Assembly (NCBI GenBank): GCA_025617745.1
Contig: CM046870.1
Coordinates: 11,646,410-11,710,409 of the forward strand
Length of the DNA: 64,000 bases
Direction of reading: 5' to 3'
DNA from: Heliocidaris erythrogramma
Lineage: Eukaryota; Echinodermata; Echinoidea; Camarodonta; Echinometridae
Shown here one piece after another: positions 33,139 through 44,014 of the stretch. How positions within the stretch are numbered: position 1 is the stretch's first letter; each line of letters starts with the position of its first letter. The notes below the pieces were generated by a model. That model was not told the DNA's origin. It did no database searches and worked only from the letters and a program-made list of their open reading frames with translations. The position numbers and the translations under genes were made by a program.

Positions 33139-35148
33139 TGGGGCGCCAAGTGTAAAGTGGCTATTCCGTTACAATATTGCCTCATTTCGTGACAAAATTC
33201 ACTCAAAACTGTCTTCTGTTACAAAATTATTGAACAACGGTTCATTTTGTTACAAAATGAATTTGGAAAAGTAATTCTGTAACAAAATGGGGGGGGGGGG
33301 GGGGAGAAAGAAAAGGAAAAGGAAAAAATAGGGGAGGAAAACTTTAAAATATAAAACATATGAATATTATTTTTTTTTCTTAAAAAATTAAGTTTGATTA
33401 TGTTTGCCACTACTTCATTTTGTACTTGTACTTCCATACCCTTATGGTTATTGGTTAAAAAATAATATTAGTTACACCCTGCTTGTGGCCGAATGGAATA
33501 TGCAACCAGAACGTAGATATTTCCCGTATTCCGTGAGAACAAGCAGGGTGCAACGATTTTATCCCTTAAAGTGTACACCTATAATTTATTGGTCAAGAAT
33601 ACGGAATTATCTCTCAGACAAATTGACCAATCAGATTACGTATAATAATAATAATCGTATTAAAATATATATGAATCGATCACAACTTGTTCTTTGATTA
33701 TTTCGTGATTTTTAGGTCCTGAAATAATATTTTCTGGTCAATTTCTGATTGAAAATTACTGAAATAAGCCCTAGCAATCTTGAAAGTCCCTCTTTATTAT
33801 CTCTTGGCTGCTCTGGGATTTGTTTTCGGCTGTTGGCTGCTGTTGGCTGTTGTTGGCGGTTGTTGGCTGTTGTTGGCTGTTGTGGGTAACGATTACAAAA
33901 TAAAGAGTAACGATTACAAATGCAAGAGAAACGATTACAAAATGAAAATGGACAAAATGATTTTGTTAATTCTATTTTGTAACAGAATGATTTTGTTATA
34001 CGAAATGAAAATGGACAAAATCATTTGGTCCTATCCATTTTGTAACAGAATGATTTTGTCATACGAAATGAAAATGGACAAAATGATTTTGTTAATTCTA
34101 TTTTGTAACAGAATGATTCTGTTACAAAATGAAAATGAACAAAATCATTTTGTCCTGTCTATTTTGTAACAAAATCATTTTGTTACAAAATAGAATGGAC
34201 AAAATCATTTTGTCCTATCCATTTTGTAACAGAATGAGTTTGTCATACGAAATGAAAATGGACAAAATGATTTTGTTAATTCTATTTTGTAATCAGAATG
34301 ATTCTGTTACAAAATGAAAATGAACAAAATAATTTTGTCCTGTCTATTTTGTAACAAAATGATTTTGTTACAAAATAGAATGGACAAAATTATTTTGTCC
34401 TATCCATTTTGTAACAGAATGATTTTGTCATACGAAATGAAAATGGACAAAATGATTTTGTTAATTCTATTTTGTAACAGAATGATTTTGTTATACGAAA
34501 TGAAAATGGACAAAATCATTTTGTCCTATCCATTTTGTAACAGAATGATTTTGTCATACGAAATGAAAATGGACAAAATGATTTTGTTAATTCTATTTTG
34601 TAACAGAATGATTTTGTTATACGAAATGAAATACGACAAAATCACTTTGTCCTTTCAATTTTGTAACAGAATGATTCTGTTACAAAATGAAAATGAACAA
34701 AATCATTTTGTCCTGTCTATTTTGTAACAAAATGATTTTGTTACAAAATAGAATGGACAAAATTATTTTGTCCTATCCATTTTGTAACAGAATGATTTTG
34801 TCATACGAAATGAAATGGACAAAATTATTTTGTCCTGTCAATTTTGTAACAAAATGATTTTGTTACAAAATAGAATGGACAAAATTATTTTGTCCTGTCA
34901 ATTTTGTAACAGAATGATTTCGTTACAAAATAAAATGGAAGTGTGAATGATTTTGTCACGAAATAAATTTTTGTTACAGAATGGAAGTGGTCAGAATCAT
35001 TTTGTTACAGAATTACTTTTCCAAATTCATTTTGTAACAAAATGAACCGTTGTTCAATAATTTTGTAACAGAAGACAGTTTTGAGTGAATTTTGTCACGA
35101 AATGAGGCAATATTGTAACGGAATAGCCACTTTACACTTGGCGCCCCA
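33139..35148. mobile_element. 2-kb TA-flanked element with 150-bp terminal inverted repeats
   Basis: TGGGGCGCCAAGTGTAAAGT at 33139 is mirrored by ACTTTACACTTGGCGCCCCA ending at 35148. The arms match for about 150 bp. TA flanks both sides. The interior holds a G run (33289-33304), a short mirrored segment (CACCCTGCTTGT ... ACAAGCAGGGTG, 33475-33552) and a large palindromic tandem array. No transposase. A TA duplication suggests the Tc1/mariner group, but the end sequence is not one I recognise. Confidence 0.85.
33940..35000. repeat. Palindromic satellite array in the 2-kb element
   Basis: Units of about 61-63 bp built on 'ATTTTGTAACAGAATGATTT' and 'GGACAAAATGATTTTGT'. The marker 'GATTTTGTTAATTCTATTTT' recurs at spacings of about 127 and 184, which are two and three units: higher-order organisation. 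'GACAAAATCATTTTGTC' is itself a palindrome. The Met/Leu/Asn-rich frames here are repeat artefacts. Confidence 0.9.
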
Positions 35149-35150
35149 TA

Positions 35151-35394
35151 CTATCGATGCGCATAAATAACATAAAGCTACGCCATGTGTTTTCGAATAC
35201 AATTTGATTTCTTCATCGTGTATTTCACAATATAGATTGGGCCCACCCTTTCTTACTTTCCCGATGCATCCCTCTTTGGAGGCGCAGTTCGTGCAGAGCT
35301 TCTTCCTCTCCTTCACGTAGTACGTCACATCTGTAGTCGCCTTACAGTCGTCTCCTTCACATGTGCCTTCAGCAGAGCTGAATTCAGACGCCAT
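35151..35394 (-). pseudogene. TRIM-like protein copy B, N-terminal part
   Basis: Starts MASEFSSAEGTCEGDD at 35394, closely matching copy A (5634). The N-terminal zinc module is complete. In the B-box one zinc ligand is changed: copy A reads MYCKTH, copy B reads LYSKTH (Cys to Ser). Homology stops right after 'CYLCA', at the border of the 2-kb element. Beyond the element the sequence is the C-terminal part, so the rest of the B-box, the coiled coil and the middle of the protein are deleted. Confidence 0.85.
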
Positions 35395-36074
35395 GCTGAT
35401 CAGTATTGACCTGCAGAATATAACCAACATCATAATTACATTAATAGAAGGGAGGATGAAAGGGAAAGAAAAAACAGAGAGAGAGAGAGAGACGTATACA
35501 ACGGCGAGTGGCATAGAAACAGAATAAATGTTAAATAGAGGGGGAATTTCTCCATAACAATATCAAATACAAGCAAAATGAAAGAAAACGAAACATCATT
35601 TTCCCTATGCGACCCTACACCCTCCCTCGTAACGCAGCCCCTTAAACACAATGATCACTGTTAGGCGTATCATTACTTGGTACACGTTAGCAAAGAAAGT
35701 CGAGAGATTTTGTGAAATTATAGGTACTATTTAGTTCTGATTATGTTCACAGTGAACTAAAGAAACAGAAATATTCAGACGTTATCACTACTTCATAATT
35801 ATCATCGCATCATCGATGTCTAAATGATTTTTACTTTCGCTATCAGTGTCACTATCATTTTCTCATCATCATCGTTCCCGTCGTAGTGAACATCATAATT
35901 TTGACCATCGTCTGTTAATACAAGCATAACTCATATACAAGAAGAGAACAATGTAAACAGAGACAAGGTGTTTTAATATGTTTTTTTTCTTTGAAAGGAT
36001 GCGAAAGATAATGAAACTATGGAGGGGGGGGGGGGGGGTGTAAGAAAGGGTCGGTGAAGAGAAGACAGGGACTA

Positions 36075-36110
<36 letters not shown>

Positions 36111-36719
36111 AAGAGAGCGGGGTGCATAATACACGTGTTCCAGCGTTTGTGATTGTGCATCATTGAGAGATACATATCGAGATTTGATCACTCATAAATC
36201 AATAAATACATATCGTCCGATCCAGAAAGGGTGTAGGGGATGTACACCCCTCCTTTTTGCTGGTCAATTCCAATAACATTCACGAAAATACATTTGTGTC
36301 ATCGAGTATAATATAGTTGATTTCAAGTAATTTATTATATACCTGCGTGATAACCTGATGAGTGGAGGTCGAAAAGCTTCGTTATCATGTCTCTTTTTCG
36401 TGCCATATTGAAAATACATTTATAAGTAAACATATTGGATCAAGCATAGTAATTCGTTTTTTTAATTATAGGATTTTTTTTTTTGGGGGGGGGGGTGTCG
36501 ATTAAAAAAAAAGTTATCACTTTTGCCACTGAATATTATAAGCAGCAGTTGGTATCAAGTAGCACTAAATTCTTTGAATAGTTGTCATAAAATTGTCAAC
36601 ATACATTTGGAAAGATCAATGAAGTCTCGAAGAAAAAAATATTTGATTTCTATTTGAAAATTATTGGTCCGGATAACCAACCTGCCCGGACACACAACGT
36701 GTAGATTAATATGTCTTCC
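35395..36719. other. Upstream region of TRIM copy B
   Basis: The candidate 3' splice site CTGCAG (35411-35416, minus strand) matches that of copy A. Further up are GA microsatellites (35476-35492, 36080-36115), a G run (36026-36038) and T/G runs at 36475-36495. No exon recognised. Confidence 0.5.
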
Positions 36720-38785
36720 ATTTCCGTGTTTAAAACCCACCTTGTTTTTACTCTATAAAAGCGACCCTCATTATAGCTCACCTTAGCTACACGTTTGTTG
36801 CTGTTTAAACCGTCATAATATCAAGTCCAAAAGAAAGTTGACCACCTAGACACTCCTTAAATGACTGAAACTTTGTTGGAAGAACAATACATCAATCAAC
36901 TTGTAAGCTGCATGTGCGCTGTGCGTCAGGTGCAGTCAAGATGGCGTCTAGTCAGGGGCGGCGGAACGTCTTTCAAGGTGGGGGGGGGGGGGGCACCAAC
37001 AAAAAGGGGCACCTACAAAGGGTGAAAACAAGGCGGAAAATGTCACTTTGAGACATAAGTATACCGCTACATTCTGATTAATACACTATAGAGGATCATT
37101 TTCGACACATTATTGTTTATGTCTTAACATGGTTCTAGATTTAAAGAAAAATACTTTGCAGTTGAGTGTAATGGTCTGATTATTCGTTTGCAAGCGAGCG
37201 AAGCGAGCGAGCCAAATACTGAAGATATTTTGAATAGCAGCGATTTTCCTAATAATGATAAGAAGACAATGGTAAATGCGAGCGAGCGTAGCGAGCGAGC
37301 TTTGGAAAAAAATTAGAAAAACGTGTCCTCATTCTTGTTATGATTTAGGGGCACTGCTCATTCTTGTTTAACTTAGGGAATTGTGCCCCTCCTGCCTCCT
37401 ACTCCACTGCCTTTCATTGTGCTGATATCAGTTGGGGAATCTATTATTATGAAGCCTCTCTGATTTTATGAAGCTAGGTAGGCCTATGTGGCTATATTGT
37501 GGACTTTAGGGCACAGTTTGTAAGGCAGCGACAACGGAGTATATAGGTACAATACGTAAATGTGTATAGGTATATAGGTAGGGCACTTATCAGAAGACAA
37601 AAGGGGCACTTACCAAAAAGGGAAATAATATTATTAGAAAGGAAAAAAGGGGCACTGATCAGAGTTAAAAAGGGCACTTATCATAAGGAAAAATTGCACT
37701 ATTAGAACGGAAAATGGGCGCCAATCAGAAAAAAAAGAAACACTTGTCGGATTTCAAAGGGGACACCTTTCTGAGCTTAAAACGGGAACTTATCAGAAGG
37801 TGAAAAGGGCACTTATTAGAAAGAAAAAGGGGCAGTCATGTAAAGATAAAGGGTCACTTATCAGAATAGAAAGGGGGCATTTATAAGAAAGGAAAATTGT
37901 ACTATTAGAGCGGAAAATGGGCACTAAGTAGATGACAAACAAAGGCACACATTTCAAAAGGGGCAGTAATGTATGAAGTTAAAGGGGGCACCTATCAAAA
38001 GGTGAATAAGGGCATTTATCAGAAAGAAGAAGGGGCGCAGTTATACGAAAGAAAAGGGGCACTAACCAGAAGTGAAAAAGGACACTTATCAGAAGGAAAA
38101 ATTGCATTATTAGAAAAAAACAGAAAATGGGCACTAATTACACAAAAAAGGGCAATCATTAGATTTTATAAGGGGAAGTAATGTCTGATGTTAACGGGGG
38201 CACTTATCAGAAAGTAAAAGGGTACTTCTAAGAAAGAAAATGGGCACTTTTCATACATAAAAGGGGCACTTTGGGGTCACTTGAAAAAATTGTGCCCCCC
38301 GTCTCGACCCCCCCCCCCCCCCGCCCCGGGAGCGCCGCCTCTGCGTCTAGTTGTTTACCGTCCAACTATTCAGCAATTGGCATTAATGTGCCTCATAGCC
38401 GAGTCACACCGCAAAACCGACAACACATCGACTCCAAACCGACTGATTCTTTTCCATTGGGGATAATGTTGATATTTTTTGTTCGGCCTGTTGTCTGTCT
38501 GATATCGGTTTCTTTGGTGTGACAATTTCAATATCAACTTCCATGCATACATGTATTCAATGCAGAAATATGGCAAGTAAGGGGGGCGGGGGTGGGGGAA
38601 GACTGAAAAAGGCACTGCTTTGCTAAAAATGATAAAATGATATGAATATGAATAGCATGCAGGCTTTAAACATCGAAATGTATTTGCATGACTCATGAGG
38701 TAAGAATGATTTTGCTTTTCAATTTGTTGTTGGGTGTTCTCATTGGCCTGTATTAATAAAAGTTGACTTTGTTAACTCTGGCTTA
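36720..38785. repeat. Segmental duplication, upstream-TRIM block, copy B
   Basis: Aligns with 7190-7823 except for the element inserted at 36953-38343. Weaker matches continue to about 39380 ('TCGGTGCAGAAG', 'GACCCGCCTAAAGCAATTCGAAATG' variants of 8040-8990). Confidence 0.8.
36953..38343. mobile_element. hAT-like element, 1.39 kb, with internal tandem repeats
   Basis: CAGGGGCGGCGGAACG at the left and CGCCGCCTCTG at the right are flanked by CGTCTAGT (36945-36952 and 38344-38351), an exact 8-bp duplication. The empty counterpart is in the duplicate block near 7380. About 25 degenerate 'GGGCACTTATCAGAAGGAAAA' units fill 37570-38270. 'GCGAGCGAAGCGAGCGAGC' motifs occur at 37193-37212 and 37277-37300. 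No transposase found. Confidence 0.9.
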
Positions 38786-38935
38786 ACTTCATGTTTCGTA
38801 AAACTGTCATTGATGACAAGTTGCAATAACTGTTATAAGCTACTGAAATCCTTGCATCTGATTGGCTGAGAGCAAATTTGTCGGTAAAAATCACTGACAA
38901 GACACTTGATGAAATGCCCCACAGGATAGTGCCTA
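38786..38935. mobile_element. MITE, copy related to 41953-42097
   Basis: 'TATAAGCTACTGAAATCC', 'CATCTGATTGGCTGAGAGC' and 'AAATTTGTCGG' match the reverse complement of 41995-42065. The ends (TTTCGTAAAACTGTC and GACACTTGATGAAATGCCCC) are eroded. Confidence 0.7.
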
Positions 38936-39769
38936 TCCCTTTTGCCATGTATTCAGACCTGGACTTATTTCAAACATTCAGAATCAGCAAGAATCAGCAT
39001 TACACCATAAGAATATCATACGTGTGAAACCCTACATCCATACGTTCCGTTAATTAATCTACGTTCCGTTAGTTAATCTTTTTTGTTTACTTTTGTTTTA
39101 ATAAAAAGGGAAACCGTTAATGCAGATTACGGAGCGCTATAATGTGTAACTCCCTTAATCCTGTGCCAAAATCACTTTGTTACAGAATCAGCCTGACAAA
39201 ATTTGCTGTCTAGGACGAAATCAGTCCATTTCGGTGCAGAAGCATTTACTTTGCTACGGATCACCAGTATTATCTTTAATAGGCGACTGGTAAACATAAT
39301 AAAATATCTTCGGACCCGCCTAAAGCAATTCGAAATGTAATGTTCGATAGTTAATACTAAATCCTCACGCTATATATCCTGTACTACTATACCGGTGTTG
39401 GCACGATTTAAATCAACTTGAATGAAATCGCGATTGAAATCGCTTTGATATCTTTATTTTAAATCACTGATTTAAGGACGTTCCACAGTTAAAGTCAAAT
39501 CCATGTCATTTTCACAAAACTTTGCATGCAGTTACTTTGGTCCATGAGAAGCCCAAATACACATAGAAAAGTATAGGTCCATGTGCTTACTTTTTTTCTA
39601 TGGGACACTGAACTGTGCCATGATTGGGTGTCAGCTAGAATGACGTAATCGCAGGTTTTTGTCCATTGATAGGCCTCAGAATTCCCAATGTCATATACAA
39701 ATCCCCATTATTCTGTCAAAATCCATGTCAAATTCGTAATTTTTCCCTGATTTGTAGAGAATTATATAC

Positions 39770-40895
39770 TGCAGAAGGAGGAGGTTTAAATAAGGGAGGG
39801 GGGTCCATGTACTCGTTTTTGTGCTAGCAGCGACCTCAGGTGGCGGAAAAGTCCAAAACTAGCAAAAACTGCACATGGCTGGCTGGTTTACCTGTCTGGG
39901 AATTGGACGGGTTCGAAAAAACTCTACTGTACATTGAAAATCCATGTCATATTCGTAAATTTGTCCAGATTTGTAGAGAATTATATACTACAGAAGGAGA
40001 ACGTTTTAAAAAGGGGGGTCCATGCACTCGTTTTTGTGCTATAGCAGCGCCGTCATGTGACGGAAAAAGTCCAAAACTCGCAAAACTCGCAAAGCTCGCA
40101 AAAAACTGCACATGGCTGGCTGGGAACCTGTCTGGGAATGGGATGGGTTCGAAAACACTCTACTGTACACTCAAAATCCATGTGATGTCAGATTCGTAAA
40201 TATTTCCAGATTTGTAAATAATCATATACTACAGAAGAAGAAAGTTTTGAAAAGGGGGGTTAATGCACTCGTTTTTATGCTAACAGCGCCGTCATGTGAC
40301 GGAAAAAGTCCAAAACTCTCAAAACTCGCAAAAACTGCACATGGCTGGCTGGTTTACCTGTCTGGGAATGGGATGGGTTCGAAAAAACTCTACTGTACAT
40401 TGAAAATCCCCGTCAGATTCTTAAATTTGTCCAGATTTGTAGAGAATTATATACTGCAAAAAGAGAAAATTTTAAAAAGGGGGAGGGGGGGGGGCGGGCG
40501 GGCGTCCATGCACTCGTTTTGTGCTAACAGCGCTCTCAGTTGGTGGAAAAAGTAAAAAAATATATATATATTTTTTTTTTGAGAATATGTCTGGGAATGG
40601 GATGGGTTCGAAAAACTTTACTGTACATTCAAAATCCATGTCAGATTCGTAATTTTTTCCAGATTTGTAGAGAATTATATACTACAGAAGGAGAAAGTTT
40701 AAAAAAAAGGGGGGGGGGGGTCCATGCACTCGTTTATGTGCTATATAGCAGCGCCGTCATGTGACAGAAAAAGTCCAAAACTCGCAAAACTCGCAAAAAC
40801 TGCACATGGCTGGCTGGGAACCTGTCTGGGAATGGGATGGGTTCGAAAACACTCTACTGTACACTTAAAATCCATGTGATGTCAGATTATCTTCT
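39770..40895. repeat. Tandem array, five units of 214-249 bp
   Basis: 'GTCCATGCACTCGTTTTT' occurs near 39804, 40018, 40258, 40507 and 40728. Each unit also has 'AAACTGCACATGGCTGGCTG', 'TGTCTGGGAATGGGATGGG' and 'AGATTTGTAGAGAATTATA'. The frames crossing it (up to 147 residues) repeat with the units and look non-genic. Confidence 0.9.
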
Positions 40896-41125
40896 GAATT
40901 AGCACATTTTGATTATGACATTTCACGGTTAACGAAGGTGTCAACTTCTTTGGCTTGCTCTCTTTGCTCGCTCACTGAATTGAAAAACTAGAAAATTAAT
41001 ACACAATGTTTTCGGGCAAAATACGTCAGTCCCATACATTTATGTATGTATGTGTAATACTCAGTGGCCCGCGACGTATAATTTCAAGAATATTTCTGGC
41101 CCATCTGACAAAATAATTAAGAACC

Positions 41126-41339
41126 CAGGGGCGGTATTCTGAAAACTATGTTAATTGTCATAACAAATTGAAATTGCTAATCATTGGTGCTTGCGCAGAT
41201 GTCTTTGTTAACGTTATGATAGCACAGCCATCTTTGCGCAATCATTAACCAATGACTTGTCCTGATTTTGATTTGTTATGACAATTAACATCGTTTTACT
41301 AACATAAAAGTTAACATAGTTTTTAGAATACGGCCCCAG
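41126..41339. mobile_element. MITE, GGCGGTATTCTGAAAAC family, copy 1
   Basis: CAGGGGCGGTATTCTGAAAA is mirrored by TTTTTAGAATACGGCCCCAG. Inner mirrored parts: 'TTAATTGTCATAACAAAT' and 'TGTTATGACAATTAAC'. Confidence 0.85.
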
Positions 41340-41398
41340 GTCATAGACAAATGATTTTTTGGCATATAATTATTTGACTTTCTTTCTCCAGGGGCGGT

Positions 41399-41642
41399 AT
41401 TCTGAAAACTGTGTTATCTTTTGTGTTAAGGAAAATTGTGTTAATTGTCATAACAAATAGAAATTGCGCGCAATAAACACTAACCATTGGTGCTTGCGCA
41501 GATGTCTCTGTTAACTTTACGCGGGCACATCCATCTTTGCGCAATCATTAACCAATGACTTGTCCTGATTTTGATTTGTTATGGCAATTAACATCGTTTT
41601 AATAACATAAAAGATAACACCGTTTTCAGAATACGGCACCTG
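41399..41642. mobile_element. MITE, GGCGGTATTCTGAAAAC family, copy 2
   Basis: Same family and orientation as 41126-41339, separated by only 59 bp. It has an extra 'GTGTTATCTTTTGTGTTAAG' segment near the left end. Confidence 0.85.
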
Positions 41643-41952
41643 GTCTTTTTAGTTAGTGTACAAAAATGGGAGGTAGATGACCATGACTATGAATTCCAAA
41701 GGACATCTATCTTTATCTTTTTTTTCCTATACGACTAACTTTGCCTATAGAAAATTCATAAGGGTACATCGAATGTGTTCTTTCAGCTCAATTAAGCTAG
41801 TTAATATTTGGTATATTTTTCACAGGTACACAGAATTATTGATTTCATCTATTTTTACCGGGTTCGTCTTACTGCACACACTTGCGTATACCCATTAATT
41901 AAGCATTGTGTTAAATGTGCGTATACATTGTCTTAAGTGCGCACAATAGTCT

Positions 41953-42097
41953 CCCGGGGGGGGGGGGGGGGGCATTTCATGAAAGGACTTGTCAGATATT
42001 TTATCCGACAAATTTGCTCTCAGCCAATCAGATGCATGGATTTCAGTAGCTTATAAACTTCGACAACTTTCTTTCATGAAACGCTCCCCCGGTGTTG
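41953..42097. mobile_element. MITE with CCCGGGGG...GCATTTCATGAAAG ends
   Basis: A G run followed by GCATTTCATGAAAG is mirrored by CTTTCATGAAACGCTCCCCC. The internal sequence 'CTCAGCCAATCAGATGCATG' pairs with 38.8 kb. Confidence 0.8.
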
Positions 42098-42113
42098 TGA
42101 TGACACATCCAGC

Positions 42114-42288
42114 CAGGGGGGTGTTTCATAAAGCTGTTCGTAAATTTACGAATGACTTTACGAACGACTGGAACATGTTCTTGGGTGCTATACTGATTAG
42201 ATTCTCAATCATTTAGCACAAGAACTGATCACCAGTCGTTCGTAAAGTCGTGCGTAACTTACGAACAGCTTTATGAAACACCCCCCAG
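42114..42288. mobile_element. MITE with GGGGTGTTTCATAAAGC ends
   Basis: GGTGTTTCATAAAGCTGTTC is mirrored by GAACAGCTTTATGAAACACC. The arms of about 55 bp also include 'ACTTTACGAACGACTGG'. Confidence 0.85.
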
Positions 42289-42459
42289 TTGCGTTTAAGT
42301 TTTTGACTTGCGTTGAATCGCAGCTTTTTATGCACGAGGGTCTTAGTAGTCGGTCTGCCCCCTTTTCTGCTGCCACTGATTCTTCCTTCAAGATGGTGCA
42401 ATTTATGGTGCTTACCTATGGTGCTATGACAATTACAATGATTGACAATATGACCATGA

Positions 42460-43385
42460 TTTTATTGCACCCATGTCACCCTAATTTGGGTATTGGGGAC
42501 ACCAATCATAAAACATACCATATACAATACCATTTCACAATAAATTAAGTGTATTTACAAGGAATTTACAATTAGGTATTTACAGAATAATGGGATAAGA
42601 TATACAAATACTAAATAACAATGACAATGTCAATAACATGACAATGACATGTTTCTCATGTCACCCACAGAGAGGGTACTGGAATATACAATCATATGCA
42701 TGTACAAATCATTAGTATTTCATAAAATAATTTACAAAGCATTTAGAGTAACAATGTTTAAAAATACAACAAAAAGAAAACAAATTAACAAAAAAAAAAA
42801 GATTTGATAATTACAGTTGAAATAATAAATAAGTGCATGAAAGCTTAAAATATAATTAGAATGTACAAATATTCCAAAGAAGGCAAGTAATTGCATTAGC
42901 ATATCGTTGGCTGTTATGCCGCAATTAAATCTAAAGCTCAAATTTCGAGCGCCTTTAGAAACGAAGCATAATTTCCTGCAAAATTTTACAAGGTTGGATT
43001 GGATTTCTGGTTTTTCACAATTAAAGAGCTGATTCATTTTGAGTGTATTTGGCCGCTTAGTGTAATATTTTTGAAGATGAAATTTTCTTTCCTTATTAAA
43101 AGAAGGACAAATGAATAGATAGTGAAATTCGTCACCAATTGATTGCAGGTTGCATAGTGTACGAATTCTCATGTTTCTTTGAGGTTTTTCATATCTTCCC
43201 GAGACAACTGGAAGTCGATGGTTTCCACATGGGAATCTACAAAAAGTAATTCTATCTTTTTTATTCATATTGCTGAGGTAACTTTCTAGGCAAAGATTTT
43301 CTTTGAATATTCTATAGTTTACACAGTACACTGTGAAAGTGTGTAAATTGATGATTCCATGACATTCAAGTACTAGTTTATACAA
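42460..43385 (-). mobile_element. Non-LTR retrotransposon ORF2 C-terminal fragment
   Basis: The 217-residue minus-strand frame contains 'YRIFKENLCLESYLSNMN' and a Cys/His region (CNLQSIGDEFHYLFICPSF) matching the equivalent 'IGDEYHYLLLCPF' of the LINE at 21.9 kb. The frame is open to its natural end at 42732. The 3' UTR with repeated TCAT/CAATGA motifs extends to about 42460. 5'-truncated, as is usual for LINE insertions. It ends only about 130 bp from the putative TATA box of the divergent large gene. Confidence 0.85.
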
Positions 43386-43513
43386 GTACGCGATATATAT
43401 GCGCGCTAATTCAAGAGCGCAAACTTTGCGCAGCAGTGATTGCTATGTGATGAAAGTTCTGCGCGCGATTAACAATTTCCATGACAAAAAAAGGTAAACA
43501 AAGGTCTACGCTA

Positions 43514-43520
43514 TATAAAA
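43514..43520 (+). promoter_or_regulatory. Putative TATA box of the large gene
   Basis: TATAAAA, about 90 bp before the proposed start codon, placing the cap site near 43545. GCGC-rich palindromes (GCGCGC, TTTGCGCA) lie just upstream at 43400-43470. Inferred from position only. Confidence 0.45.
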
Positions 43521-43609
43521 CATGCAATGCGCAATGAGTCGACAAGTCTACGCTGGCTTTTATTATTGCATAGAAGTCTACTTTCACGGAATTTAATTTT
43601 CACGAGCCG

Positions 43610-43642
43610 ATGGACAAGCAAGAAGAATCATCACCGTCAACG
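43610..43642 (+). CDS. Large unknown gene, exon 1 (coding part)
   Basis: ATG in the context GAGCCGATGG, reading MDKQEESSPST, followed directly by the splice donor GTACGT. The exon ends in phase 0, and the exon 2 acceptor at 45904 is also phase 0. A TATA box lies at a fitting distance. Short first exons are hard to prove, so this is a model. The alternative start ATG at 45833 lies in what looks like the pyrimidine-rich end of intron 1. Confidence 0.55.
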
Positions 43643-44014
43643 GTACGTTGTTCATTTTAAAATTATTATTCTGATTTCGGATTTAAAAAAGCAATTTAAA
43701 ATACAAAACAAGATGTTTTAGTTTTACGCATGAATTGCGAAGAATGATTCGACAGCATTGACACGTGGATCTACAACATTCAAACTACCAGCTTCCAAAT
43801 CATACCACCCTCTTTGGTGCTCACATCTCCTACAGTTTCTGGAAGAAATTAGGAATTATATATTACCCATAAACGTCACCATGCTGCCCTTGAAGATGCA
43901 GCTTAAGGAAGTCATCTCTTTTTTTAAAGTCTTACTCTAGTCTTAGTCTTTGGGTTTGAAGGATTTTCGAGATAAGAGCAGCTGCTATCCGAAACGTCAA
44001 TCAAAATCACTTCT

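Noticed and set aside
33780-34727. Met/Leu/Asn-rich frames of 62-137 residues
   Set aside because: They repeat with the satellite unit and read through palindromes.
39840-40764. Frames of 74-147 residues with repeated 'MAGWEPVWEWDGFENTLLY'-type text
   Set aside because: They lie in the 214-249 bp array and shift frame from unit to unit.
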